This document shows, piece after piece, positions 48,401 through 59,450 of a stretch of 64,000 bases of DNA (position 1 is the first letter of the stretch; the number at the start of each line of letters is the position of its first letter). The DNA comes from Lindgomyces ingoldianus (taxonomy: Eukaryota; Ascomycota; Dothideomycetes; Pleosporales; Lindgomycetaceae), in contig NW_022985200.1 in the NCBI RefSeq assembly GCF_010093535.1, positions 655,056-719,055 on the forward strand, read 5' to 3'. The notes beneath the pieces were generated by a model that searched no databases, had not been told where the DNA came from, and was given only the letters and a program-made list of their open reading frames with translations. The translations under genes were made by a program, and so were the position numbers.

Positions 48401-51400
48401 AAAGACTATAAAGATATGTTTAAGACACTAGAGGACCCTAGAGAACTACTACTACACTAGCCTTAAGATTATGCTATTAACTTAATAAAAGATTATAACT
48501 TAAAAACACATAAGCTTTACCCCTTAACTAAGGTACAAAAAAAGGCCTTATAAGAATACATTAATAAGATGTTAGCTTAAGGCTATATTTAAGAAAGCTA
48601 TAGCCTTATAGCTTTAGCAGTAGTCTTTGTAAAAAAAAAAAAAAAAAAATCTAAGTCTACTAGAACTATAGAACTTTAAATAATAATATAATCTAAGATT
48701 AGTTTCTTCTACTAATTATATAAAATATTATAAACTAGCTAAAAGAAACCTAGTACTTTATAAAGTTTAATGTATAGGATAGATTTAATAAAATAAGGAT
48801 ATAGAAAGGAGATAAGTAGCTTATAGTGTTTAGAACTCTATAAAGACTCTATAAGCTATTAGTAATGCTGTTTAGCTTAATAAATGCCCTAGCAACATTC
48901 TAGTAGATTATTAATATAGCCCTTAACTTATACCTAGATGTCTTTACCTTAGTATATTTAGATAACATCCTTATCTACTTAAAAGATACTCTAGAAGACT
49001 ACATATAGAAAGTACAAAAAGTTTTAGAACAGCTTAGAAAGTACAGACTTTACCTGCAGCTCTCTAAATGTAAATTTTATGTTACTAAAATAAAATACTT
49101 AGAATTTATAATTAATAGCAAAGAAATAAAGATTAATCTAGCTAAAATATAAAAAGTGCTTAAATAGCTAGAACTTACTATAGTTAAGAAAGTAAAAAAA
49201 TTCCTAAGACTATTAGGCTATGTTAGACAAATAATTAAAGATTATTCTAAAATTACTATACTATTAATAAACGCTATAACTAAGAAATAAGCTATAGCAA
49301 AATTTATTTAGACCTTAGAAATAAATAAAGTATTTATAGCCCTAAAACAAGCTATAATAAATAAACTAGTATTAAGAATGTATAACTTATAATTAGATAC
49401 TAAGATCTACATAGATGCATCCCTAGGAGCTAGTAGAGCTGCGTTGTATTAGAAACAGAAGAACAGAAAATAGCACCTAGTTGCTTACTATTCTGCTAAG
49501 TTCTTAGGACCTAAAGTAGGCTACAGCATACTTAATAAAGAGCTAAAAGTAATATTAAACGCTGTAAAAGTTTAGGCTATAGAGCTACATAAAATAGTAA
49601 AGCTATTTAATGTTATAACTAACTATGTAAATCTAGTTATATTTTTAATAGTAAAGAAACTATTACTAATGCATGTAAGATAAGTAATAGAGCTTGCATA
49701 GTTTAACTGCATTATTAAGCACGTTCCTAGAGCACAGAACTAGTAGGCTAATGCCTTTAGCTAAAGACTAGACTACTTTAATAGAGAAAAAGAGGAAACT
49801 AAAAAGTTTACACTCTTTAAAAAAACTAATAAAGAATAGGTCTATAATAGGCCCTAGCCTATAGAAGAATTCTATATGCTTATAGCTAGTAAGTAAGAAT
49901 AGAAAAACCTAATTTAAGAATATTATAAATCCCTAATGTTTAGACACCCTAGAATAGGCACCCTTTAGAAAAAGCTAAGGGCTGCTGTACTACAACAAAT
50001 ACTAAAAATAAAGCAATTATGCATAAAGGTGCTTAGAGAATGTAACATCTATAATAAAAATAACTTATAGAGACATAAGGCCTATAGGTACTTTTAACTA
50101 ATTAAAGCACCTAAATTACTATAGATAATAATTATAATAGATTTTATTATAGAATTACTTTTATCTAAAGAACTAGGGATAGACAGAATATGCAATATAA
50201 TTACTATAGCTCTAGATAAAACTACTAAGTATTTACACACTTAGCCTTTAGAAAAAATAATAACAGCTAAGAAATTTATTTATAAATTAAAATAAAATGT
50301 AATTTTAGTATATAAATGCCCTAAAATTATTATCTTTAACTAAAATAAGCTATTTACTAGCAGATTCTAGAAAGTAGTAATAAGGCACCTTAGCATAACA
50401 CACAAGCTATTAACAGCTTACTACTTGTAAATAGATAGACAGACTAAAAGAGCTAATGTAAAAGTAGAAAGATACTTAAGAAAGTACATTTCTTATACTT
50501 AAAATAACTAGGCAGAATAGCTTTTAATAGTGTAATTAGCTATTAATAATGTAGAATTAGCTATAATAAAAGAGACACTATATAAGGCTAATTTTAGATA
50601 TAACCCCTACTTTACATTACATAGAAATTAGCCTACAGATCTATAAAAGTTAATAGACTAGCTAATAGACTTATGTTAAATATATAAAAAATTAGCTAAA
50701 AAAGCTAGGTCTAGCAGAGAAATAATAGAAAAATATGCAAATAAAATATAATAACTAGGACTAGAGATTTACCCTAAAGATTATGTGTACTTTAACACTA
50801 AAAACCTAAAAACACCTAGACCCTCTAAGAAGCTAGCAGAAAAAAAAATAGGACTATATAAAGTTCTTTAAACTTAGTAAGACAACTGCAAGCTTAGGCT
50901 TCCTTTATATATAAAGATACACCTATAGTTTTATATCTTTAAACTAGAAAAAGCACTTAAAGAAATCCTCCTATTTACATAAAAATAAAAAGATAAAGAA
51001 ATAGAATATAAAGTTAAGCGTATTTTTAGTAATTAAAAAAACTAAAAAGAATTTCTAGTAAAATAAAAAAAGTAGCTTACTAGTAAAAATACATAGAAAC
51101 TAGCTAAGAACTTAAGGAACGCGCAGCTGCTAGTACAAAGGTACTTTTAGGCTTATCTAAAAGAAACTAGCTAGGCAATAAGGCACCTATATTAAAGGAA
51201 CAGCTACATTATTACTAGATAGCAGCAGCCTTTAGAGACAAGTCCTAGCTAATAATAGTTAAAGAGAGAAGTAACCTTTTACTTTAGCCTTTAAAGCTTT
51301 TATCTTGTCTAAGAAGAAAAAATCCTCTTTTAAGTACTTTATATAGCAAGCCTTTAGCAAATCTAGTAATTTTTAGATATAATTTTATCTAAAACGCTCC

Positions 51401-51860
51401 TTATCTATCGCCCCTAGCATCTCCTCCCGCAGGCGAAGCTGCTTCTAGTAGAAGGCGCTTGCAAGCTAGCTACTTCTCTAGTAAGGCACACTTATAAGCC
51501 TTTATAATAGAGGCTTTTTAAAAAAGTAACTCCTTCTTTTTCTCTAAACAATTCTATGCAGCATTAGAAATAAAGGTGTTGCACTTACTATATTTTTTTA
51601 CACACTTAATGTAGTTGTCTAAGGACAAAGTTAACATATAAAACAACCTTAAAAACTAGCAAGCGCTATAAGGCCTTATTTTTGTCTAGTAAAAAGAATT
51701 AAAATAATAAGCAACATAAAAATAATAAAATAAACAGAACTAATAAGCTATTTAGCATAAGAAGAATAGATGTTAGGAATGCTTTCTAGTAGGCAGACGC
51801 CTACCTTATAAACAAACCCTTACTAACATAGTTGTGTAAGCAGAGCGGTAAGGACGCTGC
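45420..51860 (+). pseudogene. Decayed gag-pol of the family C element
   Basis: Order readable through stops: gag with a mutated zinc-knuckle-like segment near 46.49-46.53 kb, protease region, reverse transcriptase with YLDNILIY (mutated YLDDILIY) near 48.95-48.98 kb, RNase H, and integrase with paired His and Cys residues around 49.9-50.1 kb. RT before integrase is the Ty3/Gypsy order. Confidence 0.75.
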
Positions 51861-51878
51861 TAGGGAGAAGGGGCAGTG

Positions 51879-52482
51879 TGTTACAGTCTATAGTTAGACT
51901 AACGTAACTCCACCTGCGGTGCTCTACAACCTAGCTAGATTAGGACAGGGCTTGCTTACAGACTAATTAGAGGACAGGGAGATAGCGCAGCTGCCTAAGA
52001 TTATAGAAGAATGTGTTGTCTAATAGGAGGGCAGGCTGCAAGTTTAGGGAGCTTAAAGAAGCTTAGAGGAGCCTGTAAAAGCCTTCTTAGTAGACTCCTA
52101 TAAACTCTTATTAACTCCCCTTAGCACCCTAGCACATGTATATAGTTCCTACATTAAACACTCTTTAGAAGGTGTGTTTAACATTTAGTTTATTTTTTAC
52201 ATAGACTAAGTAGCATTTAGCTTTCTAAAGAGCTGTAATACTATTTATATATCTTGCACTATATATACCTTTAACCTTGTCTAAAAGGACTGTTTAACCC
52301 TAGCCTCCCTACTGCTGCACATAGGGCAAACTATAATCTAGTCATTCTATATAAGCCTCTATTAGCCTAATAGCCTGTACGTAGGACTGTACACCCTACC
52401 GGATTAGCCCCTACTATACGTCCTACTTCCCCCCTAGGAATACTAAAAGACCTGAGTGCTTCCTAAAGCAAGGATTGTAACA
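51879..52482 (+). repeat. 3' LTR of family C element
   Basis: 604 bp, TGTTACAGTC to TTGTAACA. The outer ~100 bp are the least mutated. Confidence 0.92.
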
Positions 52483-52487
52483 ATAAT

Positions 52488-54475
52488 CTAATTTCTTTTT
52501 ATATCTAAATAAAGTTTAAAATAACATAACTATTTAATGCTAATAATGTAATCCTAAGAGCTAAGGTTTATAATAATAAAGAAGCAGTTTTAGATGCTTC
52601 TTCTATTAATTTGCATATGCAAGTAGATATACTAGTAAATAGGGACTTAGATCTAATCTTAAAAGCCCTTAACTATAACTTTAAATAGTAAGCATTAAAT
52701 AAAGACATAAAAGCATTAAAATAATAACTTAGTAGTTAGTAAGTTAATAAATAAAAAACTATAAGCGCTAGTATTAACTAAAAAATTTAAACAGACTTTA
52801 ATGCTTTTTAAATATAAAATAGTAAAAACTTAGAAGTATTTTCTTTTAAATAAGTGTAATAGATTAATGTTTAATAAATTATACTTACTTAAGCTTAAGA
52901 TAAAAAGTTTCTTTAAGTGTTACTATTTCTTATTTAAAAAGTATTTAAATTAAAATTATTTATGTTTATAAATTCTTCTTTAGAATTTTACTACTCTACT
53001 TTTATTTCTTATACTCTAAAGATAGGGTAGTTGCTAGTAAAATGTTCTAGTTTTCTATAATTATAACAGTTGCTAGGAGTTGTCTGTCTTTTAAAGGCAG
53101 GTGTCTAGCTAGGTTAACAGTAGGTAGCTAGGGTAAATTAAGGTACTAACATAAGTGCAGGTTAGAGTGCACTAGAATAGTATACTGCCTTAGATGTATT
53201 ACTAGAAACTTTCTAAGATTAATTTATAATAAGTCTAATATTAGATTATTAGGTGTAGTTAATAGTTTACTTTAAAATAGCAAAAGTGTTTCTTCTTTTT
53301 ATGTTATAAGCTATTAGGTAAGATACTATTAACTTAAAAAAGCTTTTTTAAGTATGTTTAAAACCTAAGTTTAGTACTTTTAAGCTAAGCAGTATCTTTT
53401 TCTATAAGTAAAAAAACTATTTTAACTTTAATATAAACTCTTTAACAGCAGCACTAATAAAGTAAGCTTTAAAGGTAAAAAATGCTTTTTCTTTACTTAT
53501 TCTTAAAGTCTAAAACGCTTATTACGCCTCTGTCTTTTTATTACTAGTAATAAAGTAAGTTTATAAAAGCTTAATTATTTTTTCTATATTTTTAAACTAA
53601 AAGTTGTTTAATTAAGCTAGGTATTTAGGCTCTAGGTATTTCTTTGTAATACTAGCAGTGTGTCTCTATACTAACGCTATGCGTGCACGCTTACTCTAAT
53701 AGTAATCTAAATTAATGTTAAGTCTGTTTATAATAAAGGCTTACTATTATTTAAACATAAGTTTTTTACTATTTATAAAGTTTTTAATCTTAGGCAATAT
53801 TTAGTAAGGTAGCTTTAAGAAAGCTTAGAGGTGCTTAAAAAGTCTTTTACTATTAATATAGTAAAGGTAATTTAAGGCATTATTAAAAGTAATTTAGTAG
53901 TTAGTAGGGGATAATTAAGACTAATAGTTTTTAATCTAGTTAGCTATTTAATTTATGCCCTTAACTAAGTAACTTAGTTTTTAAAGGCTATGCTGCTAGA
54001 GTTTAACTTTAAATCTAGTAAGTTTTTAGCTTTAGGTCCTACAAAAAAAAGTTTAGCTATTAAAGTTAGTAGTAGTTTAGTTCTAAAAGTAAGCATTTTG
54101 CCTTAGCTGTAGCTAGAATAAGTTGTAGTCTTTATAATAAAATCTAATAGTAGTTAAAAGTTAGGCATTAGTAGTTATTTCTAATTTTAATAAGTTATTA
54201 GTAGTCTTTAAGTTTCTACTTTAGCGCACTTTTTATAACTTTTTTAAAGGTAATTCTAATTATAAGGGATAGAAAGTTTTAAACTTAAAGGCTTTAGTTA
54301 ATAAAAGGTTTCTAGGATTCTATCTATACTAACTAAATAATTAATGTAATAGTGTGTAAAAAATTATAACCTAAACTAAATTAAACACTTCTTAGAGTTA
54401 GACATAGTTAAATAAATAATTAATATAATATTATTAATAAGGCTATTACTAGTAAAAGTAAGTTTCCTAATATAA
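52488..54475 (-). pseudogene. 5' (gag) part of the family B host
   Basis: About 2 kb of decayed sequence between the family C insertion and the 5' LTR, the expected place for leader and gag in minus orientation. No intact frame. The ~100 bp next to the LTR (about 54371-54475) are a mutated copy of the leader preserved at 37475-37580. Confidence 0.5.
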
Positions 54476-54765
54476 TGTAACAGCGCAGGCAAGACAATAG
54501 GTCTAAATGCGGTATAAATCTACTTAGAGGCATATAGAAGTGCGTGGGAACTTAGAGACCTAGGAATACTAATAACACCTATAGGCCTTGTATGTAGGAT
54601 ATTAGAAAACTACTAAGCTAGCTACAGGGGCAAGGTGCAACTAAATACATGAGGGAATAGGGGTAACTGCGGGGGACTGGGTCGAGTCATGGTCGGGGCC
54701 GATACGGGGACCCTTCGGATAGGATCTGAGCGACCCGAGATGGAACGATTCGTAGAATCGTTACA
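54476..54765 (-). repeat. LTR of family B host (5' LTR in coding sense)
   Basis: Same 290-bp repeat. Here the inner ~165 bp are mutated and the outer ~125 bp are not, the mirror image of the other end. The adjacent internal sequence is a mutated copy of the leader in the small element at 37454-37580. Confidence 0.9.
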
Positions 54766-55008
54766 GGCACCAGAGACATGAGGAACTGCATTGTATTGTC
54801 TTCCTAGAGGAGTCCTTTGCGGGAGTCTATATATATGCGAAATAAGTGGGTGGGTCTTGGCAACAGACTATGGTGCTGATGCATCTGCCGATGCATCCGA
54901 CCATCGTGTGACGACACATCCGACACATCCGACTATCGTGTGACCATGCTGACGATGCATCCGAGTCATCAATGCAAACAATATATGTAAGGATTTTTTT
55001 CTTAGCTA
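54766..55008. other. Un-mutated single-copy island right of the host element
   Basis: About 240 bp with normal base composition starting with the right GGCAC duplication, so it is the original insertion site. It contains the CATCCGA repeats listed next. No gene seen. Confidence 0.6.
54878..54975. repeat. Degenerate CATCCGA / ATCGTGTGAC repeat
   Basis: CATCCGA recurs four times, with a CATCTGC variant at the start, in about 100 bp, and a CGAC(C/T)ATCGTGTGAC module occurs twice (CCGACCATCGTGTGAC, CCGACTATCGTGTGAC). An irregular short repeat with no fixed period. Confidence 0.6.
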
Positions 55009-56928
55009 GTAGCTATAGCTAATATAGCTAATTCTTTACACACTAAGTATAATTTAGGCTATATTAGCATAAACTAGCTTAGTATGTACTAACAGACCTA
55101 CTAGAAACTGCTACCTAACTTTCCTAGCTGTTAGAACTACATTAAAAATTAGCTGGAAAAGTAAAAGCTAGTTGCAAGAAAATAGAATAAAATGTAAATA
55201 AAACATAATAAAAGAGCCTTAAGATTTAACTAAAAGATTATGTATACCTTAAAACTAAAAATCTCTACACTCTAAGGCTGTCTTAAAAACTTATAGAAAA
55301 ACGCATTAGACTGTATAAAGTACTCTAGATATAAAGAGACAACTGTAAACTTAAGCTACTAAAAGATATGCGTATACACCTATAGTTCTACGTATTAAAA
55401 CTTAAAAAGGCACTAAAAGAAAATACCCCTCTTTACAGCTAGTTAAAGAGACATAGAAATTAAGTATAAAGTTAAATAATTAATTAACACTTAAAAAGAA
55501 AAAAAGTTCTTAGTAAAATAAAAGAGATAGCTTACTAGTAAAAGCATATATAAACTTATTAAAAACCTAATTAACACTCTCTAGCTTTTTTAAGACTATT
55601 AGGCGTCTCTCTTAGCTAGAACTAGCTTAGAGAAGGCTCTCTAGACTAGAAAGCATTATTAACAGCAACAGAAAGACCTGTCGCAGCACTAGATAGCTGC
55701 GATGTAGGAAGCTAGCAATCCTAAGACACAGGCTAAAGGGGCAGAAGACTATAAGCTTCTACCTTAAGTGCTTTAATCTTATCTAGTAATAAAAGGTCTT
55801 CTTTTAGATATTTTACCCTTTAATCTTCTAAAAAGTTAAGTTGCTTCTAGGAGTAAGCTTTTTAAGCATAGATAGAATAAAGCTTGTCTACATAACATTC
55901 TACCTCCTGCATATTACGCTCTACCTCCTGCTCCTGTTAGGCATAAATAGCCTTTACTTCTAAGAGCAGCTGCTTACACTCCCTCTCTAGGTAGTTCTAG
56001 GCTGCATTAGAAATAAAGGCATTATAATAATTCTCTTTTTAAACACACTCTACGCACTTGTCTAATAACAAGGTTAAGACGCAAGAGGACCCTAAGAAAT
56101 AGTAAAGACTACAAAGTTACATTTTCTTATAGTAAAGAGGATTAAGACAAGCAGCAGCGCGCAAACAGTAGGCGTAGGCAGACTAATAAACAGACTAGTA
56201 AGGCATAGTTAGAAAAAACAAGTAGACATGTAGTACTAGAGAAGAGGCACCTACTAAATAAAAGGAAATTCTAACACTTGCAACAGTATAAGCAAAATAG
56301 TAAAGACGCTAATAGAGAGAGGAGCCTACATGTTATAACCTATAATTAGATTGTAAGCTGCTAACTACTAGTGCTCCACTATTTAAATAAACAAGGCTAG
56401 AATGTTCTTCTAACCCTACTCCGCAAATTATGTAACTACACAGACTAAGAATAGACAGACCTGTTGTTAAGAGAAACAGCTAAATGAATTGTCTAATAAA
56501 ATAAGCAGGTTTAAATGCTATAAGCGCCTATAAGCGCTGTTAACTAACAGCGCTTAACAGCGCACAACTCTATGTATATAGTTTAGATCTTAACTATTAT
56601 AGGGAGGTTATAATTAAAGTTTAGTTTATACTAGTACCTTACTACATAGACTAAGTAGTATTACTACTTTATAATAAAAGCAATACTAATTATATATCTT
56701 ACACTACATATACCTTTATCTTGTTCCCTATAGGAACTGTTTAACCTAAGCACCTTATACTGCTGTTAAATGGTAAATCACAGTTAGCCACACCTTCTAC
56801 TCCTAGCAGCTACGCCTTAACAGCCTGTACACCTGTCTAGACTGAGTTCTCTTCCCTCCGCAAATACCTAACCTTCCCCTAGGCCTAGAGTGCTCTGAAT
56901 TCTATACCCTAAAGCAGAGATTGTAACA
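55009..56928 (+). mobile_element. 5'-truncated family C relative
   Basis: A 598-bp LTR (56331-56928) preceded by a purine-rich tract (AATAGAGAGAGGAG) and about 1.3 kb of internal sequence similar to the integrase/3' part of the family C element. No 5' LTR lies to the left, where un-mutated sequence begins. The LTR is alignable to, but clearly diverged from, 44761-45364, so it is a related subfamily. RIP-mutated. The left boundary is approximate. Confidence 0.7.
56331..56928 (+). repeat. LTR of the truncated family C relative
   Basis: TGTTATAACC to TTGTAACA. Its 3' terminal GCAGAGATTGTAACA matches GCAAGGATTGTAACA of the family C LTR. Confidence 0.8.
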
Positions 56929-57210
56929 ACTATCTCCTTCTTACTTTATACAGTAGCAGAGTTTGCTGTATAATGCAAAGAATTAATCTACTATCTCTAA
57001 GAATAGGTAATAAAATAAAGTACCTTATAAAGTGTAGGTACTTTATTATTACTCTTGCTAATTTATAGTTAATTAAACTAACTACTAATAAGTGTTAAAT
57101 AGGCTCTTTTAGCTAGCTACTTATTATTGTCAGATATGCGCACCTACTGTCAAGACAGGAGGAACGCTTGACGAAAGCTGCTAGATATTACGAGCAATAA
57201 GCTCGAACAG

Positions 57211-57330
57211 TATGTTGCTGCAAATTGCTGCCTGTTGCAGCATTTTGCAGCATTTTGCAGCATTTTGCAGCATTTTGCAGCATTTTGCAGCATTTTGCAG
57301 CAAATTGCAGCATGTTGCAGCATGTTGCAA
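57211..57330. repeat. 10-bp minisatellite, 12 units
   Basis: Six perfect CATTTTGCAG units (57241-57300) flanked by three degenerate units on each side (TATGTTGCTG, CAAATTGCTG, CCTGTTGCAG; CAAATTGCAG, CATGTTGCAG, CATGTTGCAA). The whole 120 bp keep an exact 10-bp register. Confidence 0.93.
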
Positions 57331-57611
57331 GCTGGTCGCGCATAGGGCAAGTGCGCGAGGGACTCGGATCGGAAAAACAAAAGCCGAGCAACACGAGTAG
57401 AGCAGAAAAAGGATCGATAAATCAATACAATCAATCATCATCCTATACATCATATCCAAACCCATCATTCATCTTAGGAAGCCTAGAAACAGTGCTTCAA
57501 TCTGACAATTATATAAGCGCTTAAGTAGCAAGAGTAAGAGTAGTGTACAGTGTGCACAGTGTACAAAGTAGGTAGGGTAGAGGCAACATGTTTCTAGTTC
57601 TATTGCTCTGT

Positions 57612-57635
57612 CTTTTCCTCTGTACAGAGGAAAAG
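57612..57635. repeat. Perfect 24-bp palindrome
   Basis: CTTTTCCTCTG, TA, CAGAGGAAAAG: each half is the exact reverse complement of the other, with no spacer. It lies in the un-mutated island. Confidence 0.9.
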
Positions 57636-57755
57636 GGGAATATCTAGATGTCCGCGCACAGAGGTTCGCGCACGAGCATCATGTGACATAGCTACATGAT
57701 CCTTCTCTCGCGCGATAACTATCTAGACTGTAACGCTATTGCTATGTACAGACAT

Positions 57756-59131
57756 AATGTATTAATTAACTACTTAAATAATTTTTATATTACCTACTTG
57801 AATAACATTTTTATTTACTTTAAAAATAAAGTAACTTATATTATTTATATTAAAAAGGTCTTAGAAAGGCTTTAGTAAGTAAAACTATAAGTAAGAATTA
57901 AAAAAAGTAAATTTTATATTACTTAAATAAAGAACTAAAAGTTAACCTAGAGAAAGAAAAAGTACTACATAACTAGTAGGCGCTTACTACTATAACAGGT
58001 GTAAAATTATTTTTAAGCTTTACTAAATTCTATTAATAATTTGTTTTAAAATTTTTTTATGTAGTAAAACTAAGTATAGCGCTTTAAAGTTTTACTACTT
58101 TTTTATATATAAACTTTAAAGTGTAATATAGCTTTTAAAAAACTAAAGTTTAAGCTACTAAGTATACCTACGCTTTACTATTTTAACTCTACATTGTAAA
58201 CTAAAATTAAAATAGACGCTTCTAATAGAGCAGTAGCAGAAGTTCTATTTTAGGAACATGCTAATAGAAATTAGTGCTTTATTTTATTATATAGTAAAGT
58301 CCTATCTAGTTTAGAGCTAAACTAAGAAATATATAATAAAAAGCTATTTATAACTATTACTATGTTTAAATAATAAAGGGCTAAGCTTACATCTATAATA
58401 ATAAGCACTTTAGTATATACTAATTATTAGTTATTAAAGTACTTTATAATAATAAAAGTGCTAAATGCTTATTACGTCTGTTAGGATAAAAAGTTAGCTT
58501 AGTATTACTTCTAAATTAAGTACACCCCTAGTAAAAATAACACTAGGGTAGACATCTTTAGCTGTTATTAATAAGATGTAGAAAATTTAAAAGCAGCTTA
58601 AACTAATAACTAGTTAAGAGTTTTACTTAGACTACACTAACTTTACTCTTAAATTAATAAGAAACTAGCCTAGCACTATATTACTTAAATAATAACTTAA
58701 GTAACTTTACTAAATATTATAAAAGAACTAGACTAAGTTAGGTCTTTAAATTTTTTAAAATTAATTAATATATTACTTTAAAAGAATTAAGCTTTTTTTT
58801 ATATAAAAGTAAAAACTCTTACTTTTTTATGCTAACTACTTATGTGTTCTAGCAGACTTGCTGCTATATACTTAACTTATTTAAGAATTCTATAACTAAG
58901 TATTTTTAGCACACTCTAGTGCTACTAAGACCTATTAGTTACTGTCCTAAAAGTACTACTAAAAAAGTATAAAAGCTACTAATAAATAATATATATAGAA
59001 TTACCTTTTCTATTATAAAGCTTATTTAAAATAAACTTAAAGTTTAAAGTTTATTTACTTTCTACTAATCTCTAATTAACTAATGTAGCACTTGTGTATT
59101 AATTTTAAGAATTTTTTTAAAGACAAGTCTA
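57756..59131 (+). mobile_element. Truncated family B copy, plus orientation, RIP-inactivated
   Basis: The reverse complement follows the family B host interior (RT region onward; for example 57955-58010 matches 38090-38180 in reverse). It starts abruptly inside the RT region at about 57756 and ends where the family A LTR begins at 59132. It shows the sequence without the 416-bp insertion near 58.2 kb. No LTR of its own is seen. Confidence 0.75.
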
Positions 59132-59450
59132 GTGTCACGATTGTGCACGAGTAAGGTTATAGAGCTTCACAGAGGTCTAGTTTAATTACTATGTAAGGTA
59201 TCATAGTAGGTACAAGACGTTGTGTAAGGAACAGGAAGGTTTAAAAAGAAATTAGTAATTAAATACTTAGCTTAGAAGTCTAAGCGCTTTAAGTATAAAT
59301 TAAGCCTATTCTAGGTTTAGTTAGTGTTAAGGCAGTTTATGCTTAAGTTTATGTTTATATTATGTTATATTTATGTTAGACGTGCACTAATAATACTCTA
59401 GTACGCGTCTAATACAGTTATGTCTAGGATCTAGGGAGGATACTGTAACA
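59132..59450 (-). repeat. 3' LTR of family A element 3
   Basis: TGTCACGATTGTGCACG to TGTAACA. Flanked on the left by TCTAG, its probable duplication; the right partner is outside the window. Confidence 0.88.

Larger units (their letters stand above)
44761..52482 (+). mobile_element. Family C LTR retrotransposon, full length, RIP-inactivated
   Basis: 7722 bp with 604-bp LTRs at 44761-45364 and 51879-52482 and the duplication ATAAT (44756-44760 and 52483-52487). A polypurine tract (GGGAGAAGGGGCAG, 51863-51876) precedes the 3' LTR. Plus orientation. Inserted into the family B host, about 410 bp from element 2. Heavily mutated inside, while the outer LTR ends keep GC-rich stretches. Confidence 0.93.
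28345..54765 (-). mobile_element. Family B LTR retrotransposon (host of four nested insertions)
   Basis: 290-bp LTRs at 28345-28634 and 54476-54765 begin TGTAAC and end in GTTACA or its mutated form ATTACA, and the pair is flanked by the 5-bp duplication GGCAC (28340-28344 and 54766-54770). Removing four later insertions with their duplications leaves about 7.2 kb, a normal size. Coding is on the minus strand: the reverse-transcriptase region near 38.2-38.5 kb reads in reverse, and a purine-rich tract next to the 28345 LTR (plus-strand CTACTCCTTTTTTTATAG at 28635-28652) marks it as the 3' LTR. The interior is saturated with C to T changes and in-frame stops, so it is inactive. Family assignment to Ty3/Gypsy rests on RT-like fragments. 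Confidence 0.9.
57121..57755. other. Un-mutated island between decayed elements
   Basis: About 630 bp with normal GC inside AT-rich DNA. It contains a 10-bp minisatellite (57211-57330) and inverted repeats (57612-57635 and near 57677-57702). Frames across the minisatellite exist on both strands only because the 10-bp unit lacks stops; no gene is supported. Confidence 0.6.

Noticed and set aside
57211..57330. CRISPR-like array
   Set aside because: The units are 10 bp and directly adjacent with no spacers, in a eukaryotic genome.
57150..57524. Overlapping 60-99-codon frames on both strands at the minisatellite
   Set aside because: They exist because the 10-bp unit lacks stops in every frame; a repetitive Cys/Gln/His composition on both strands is an artefact.
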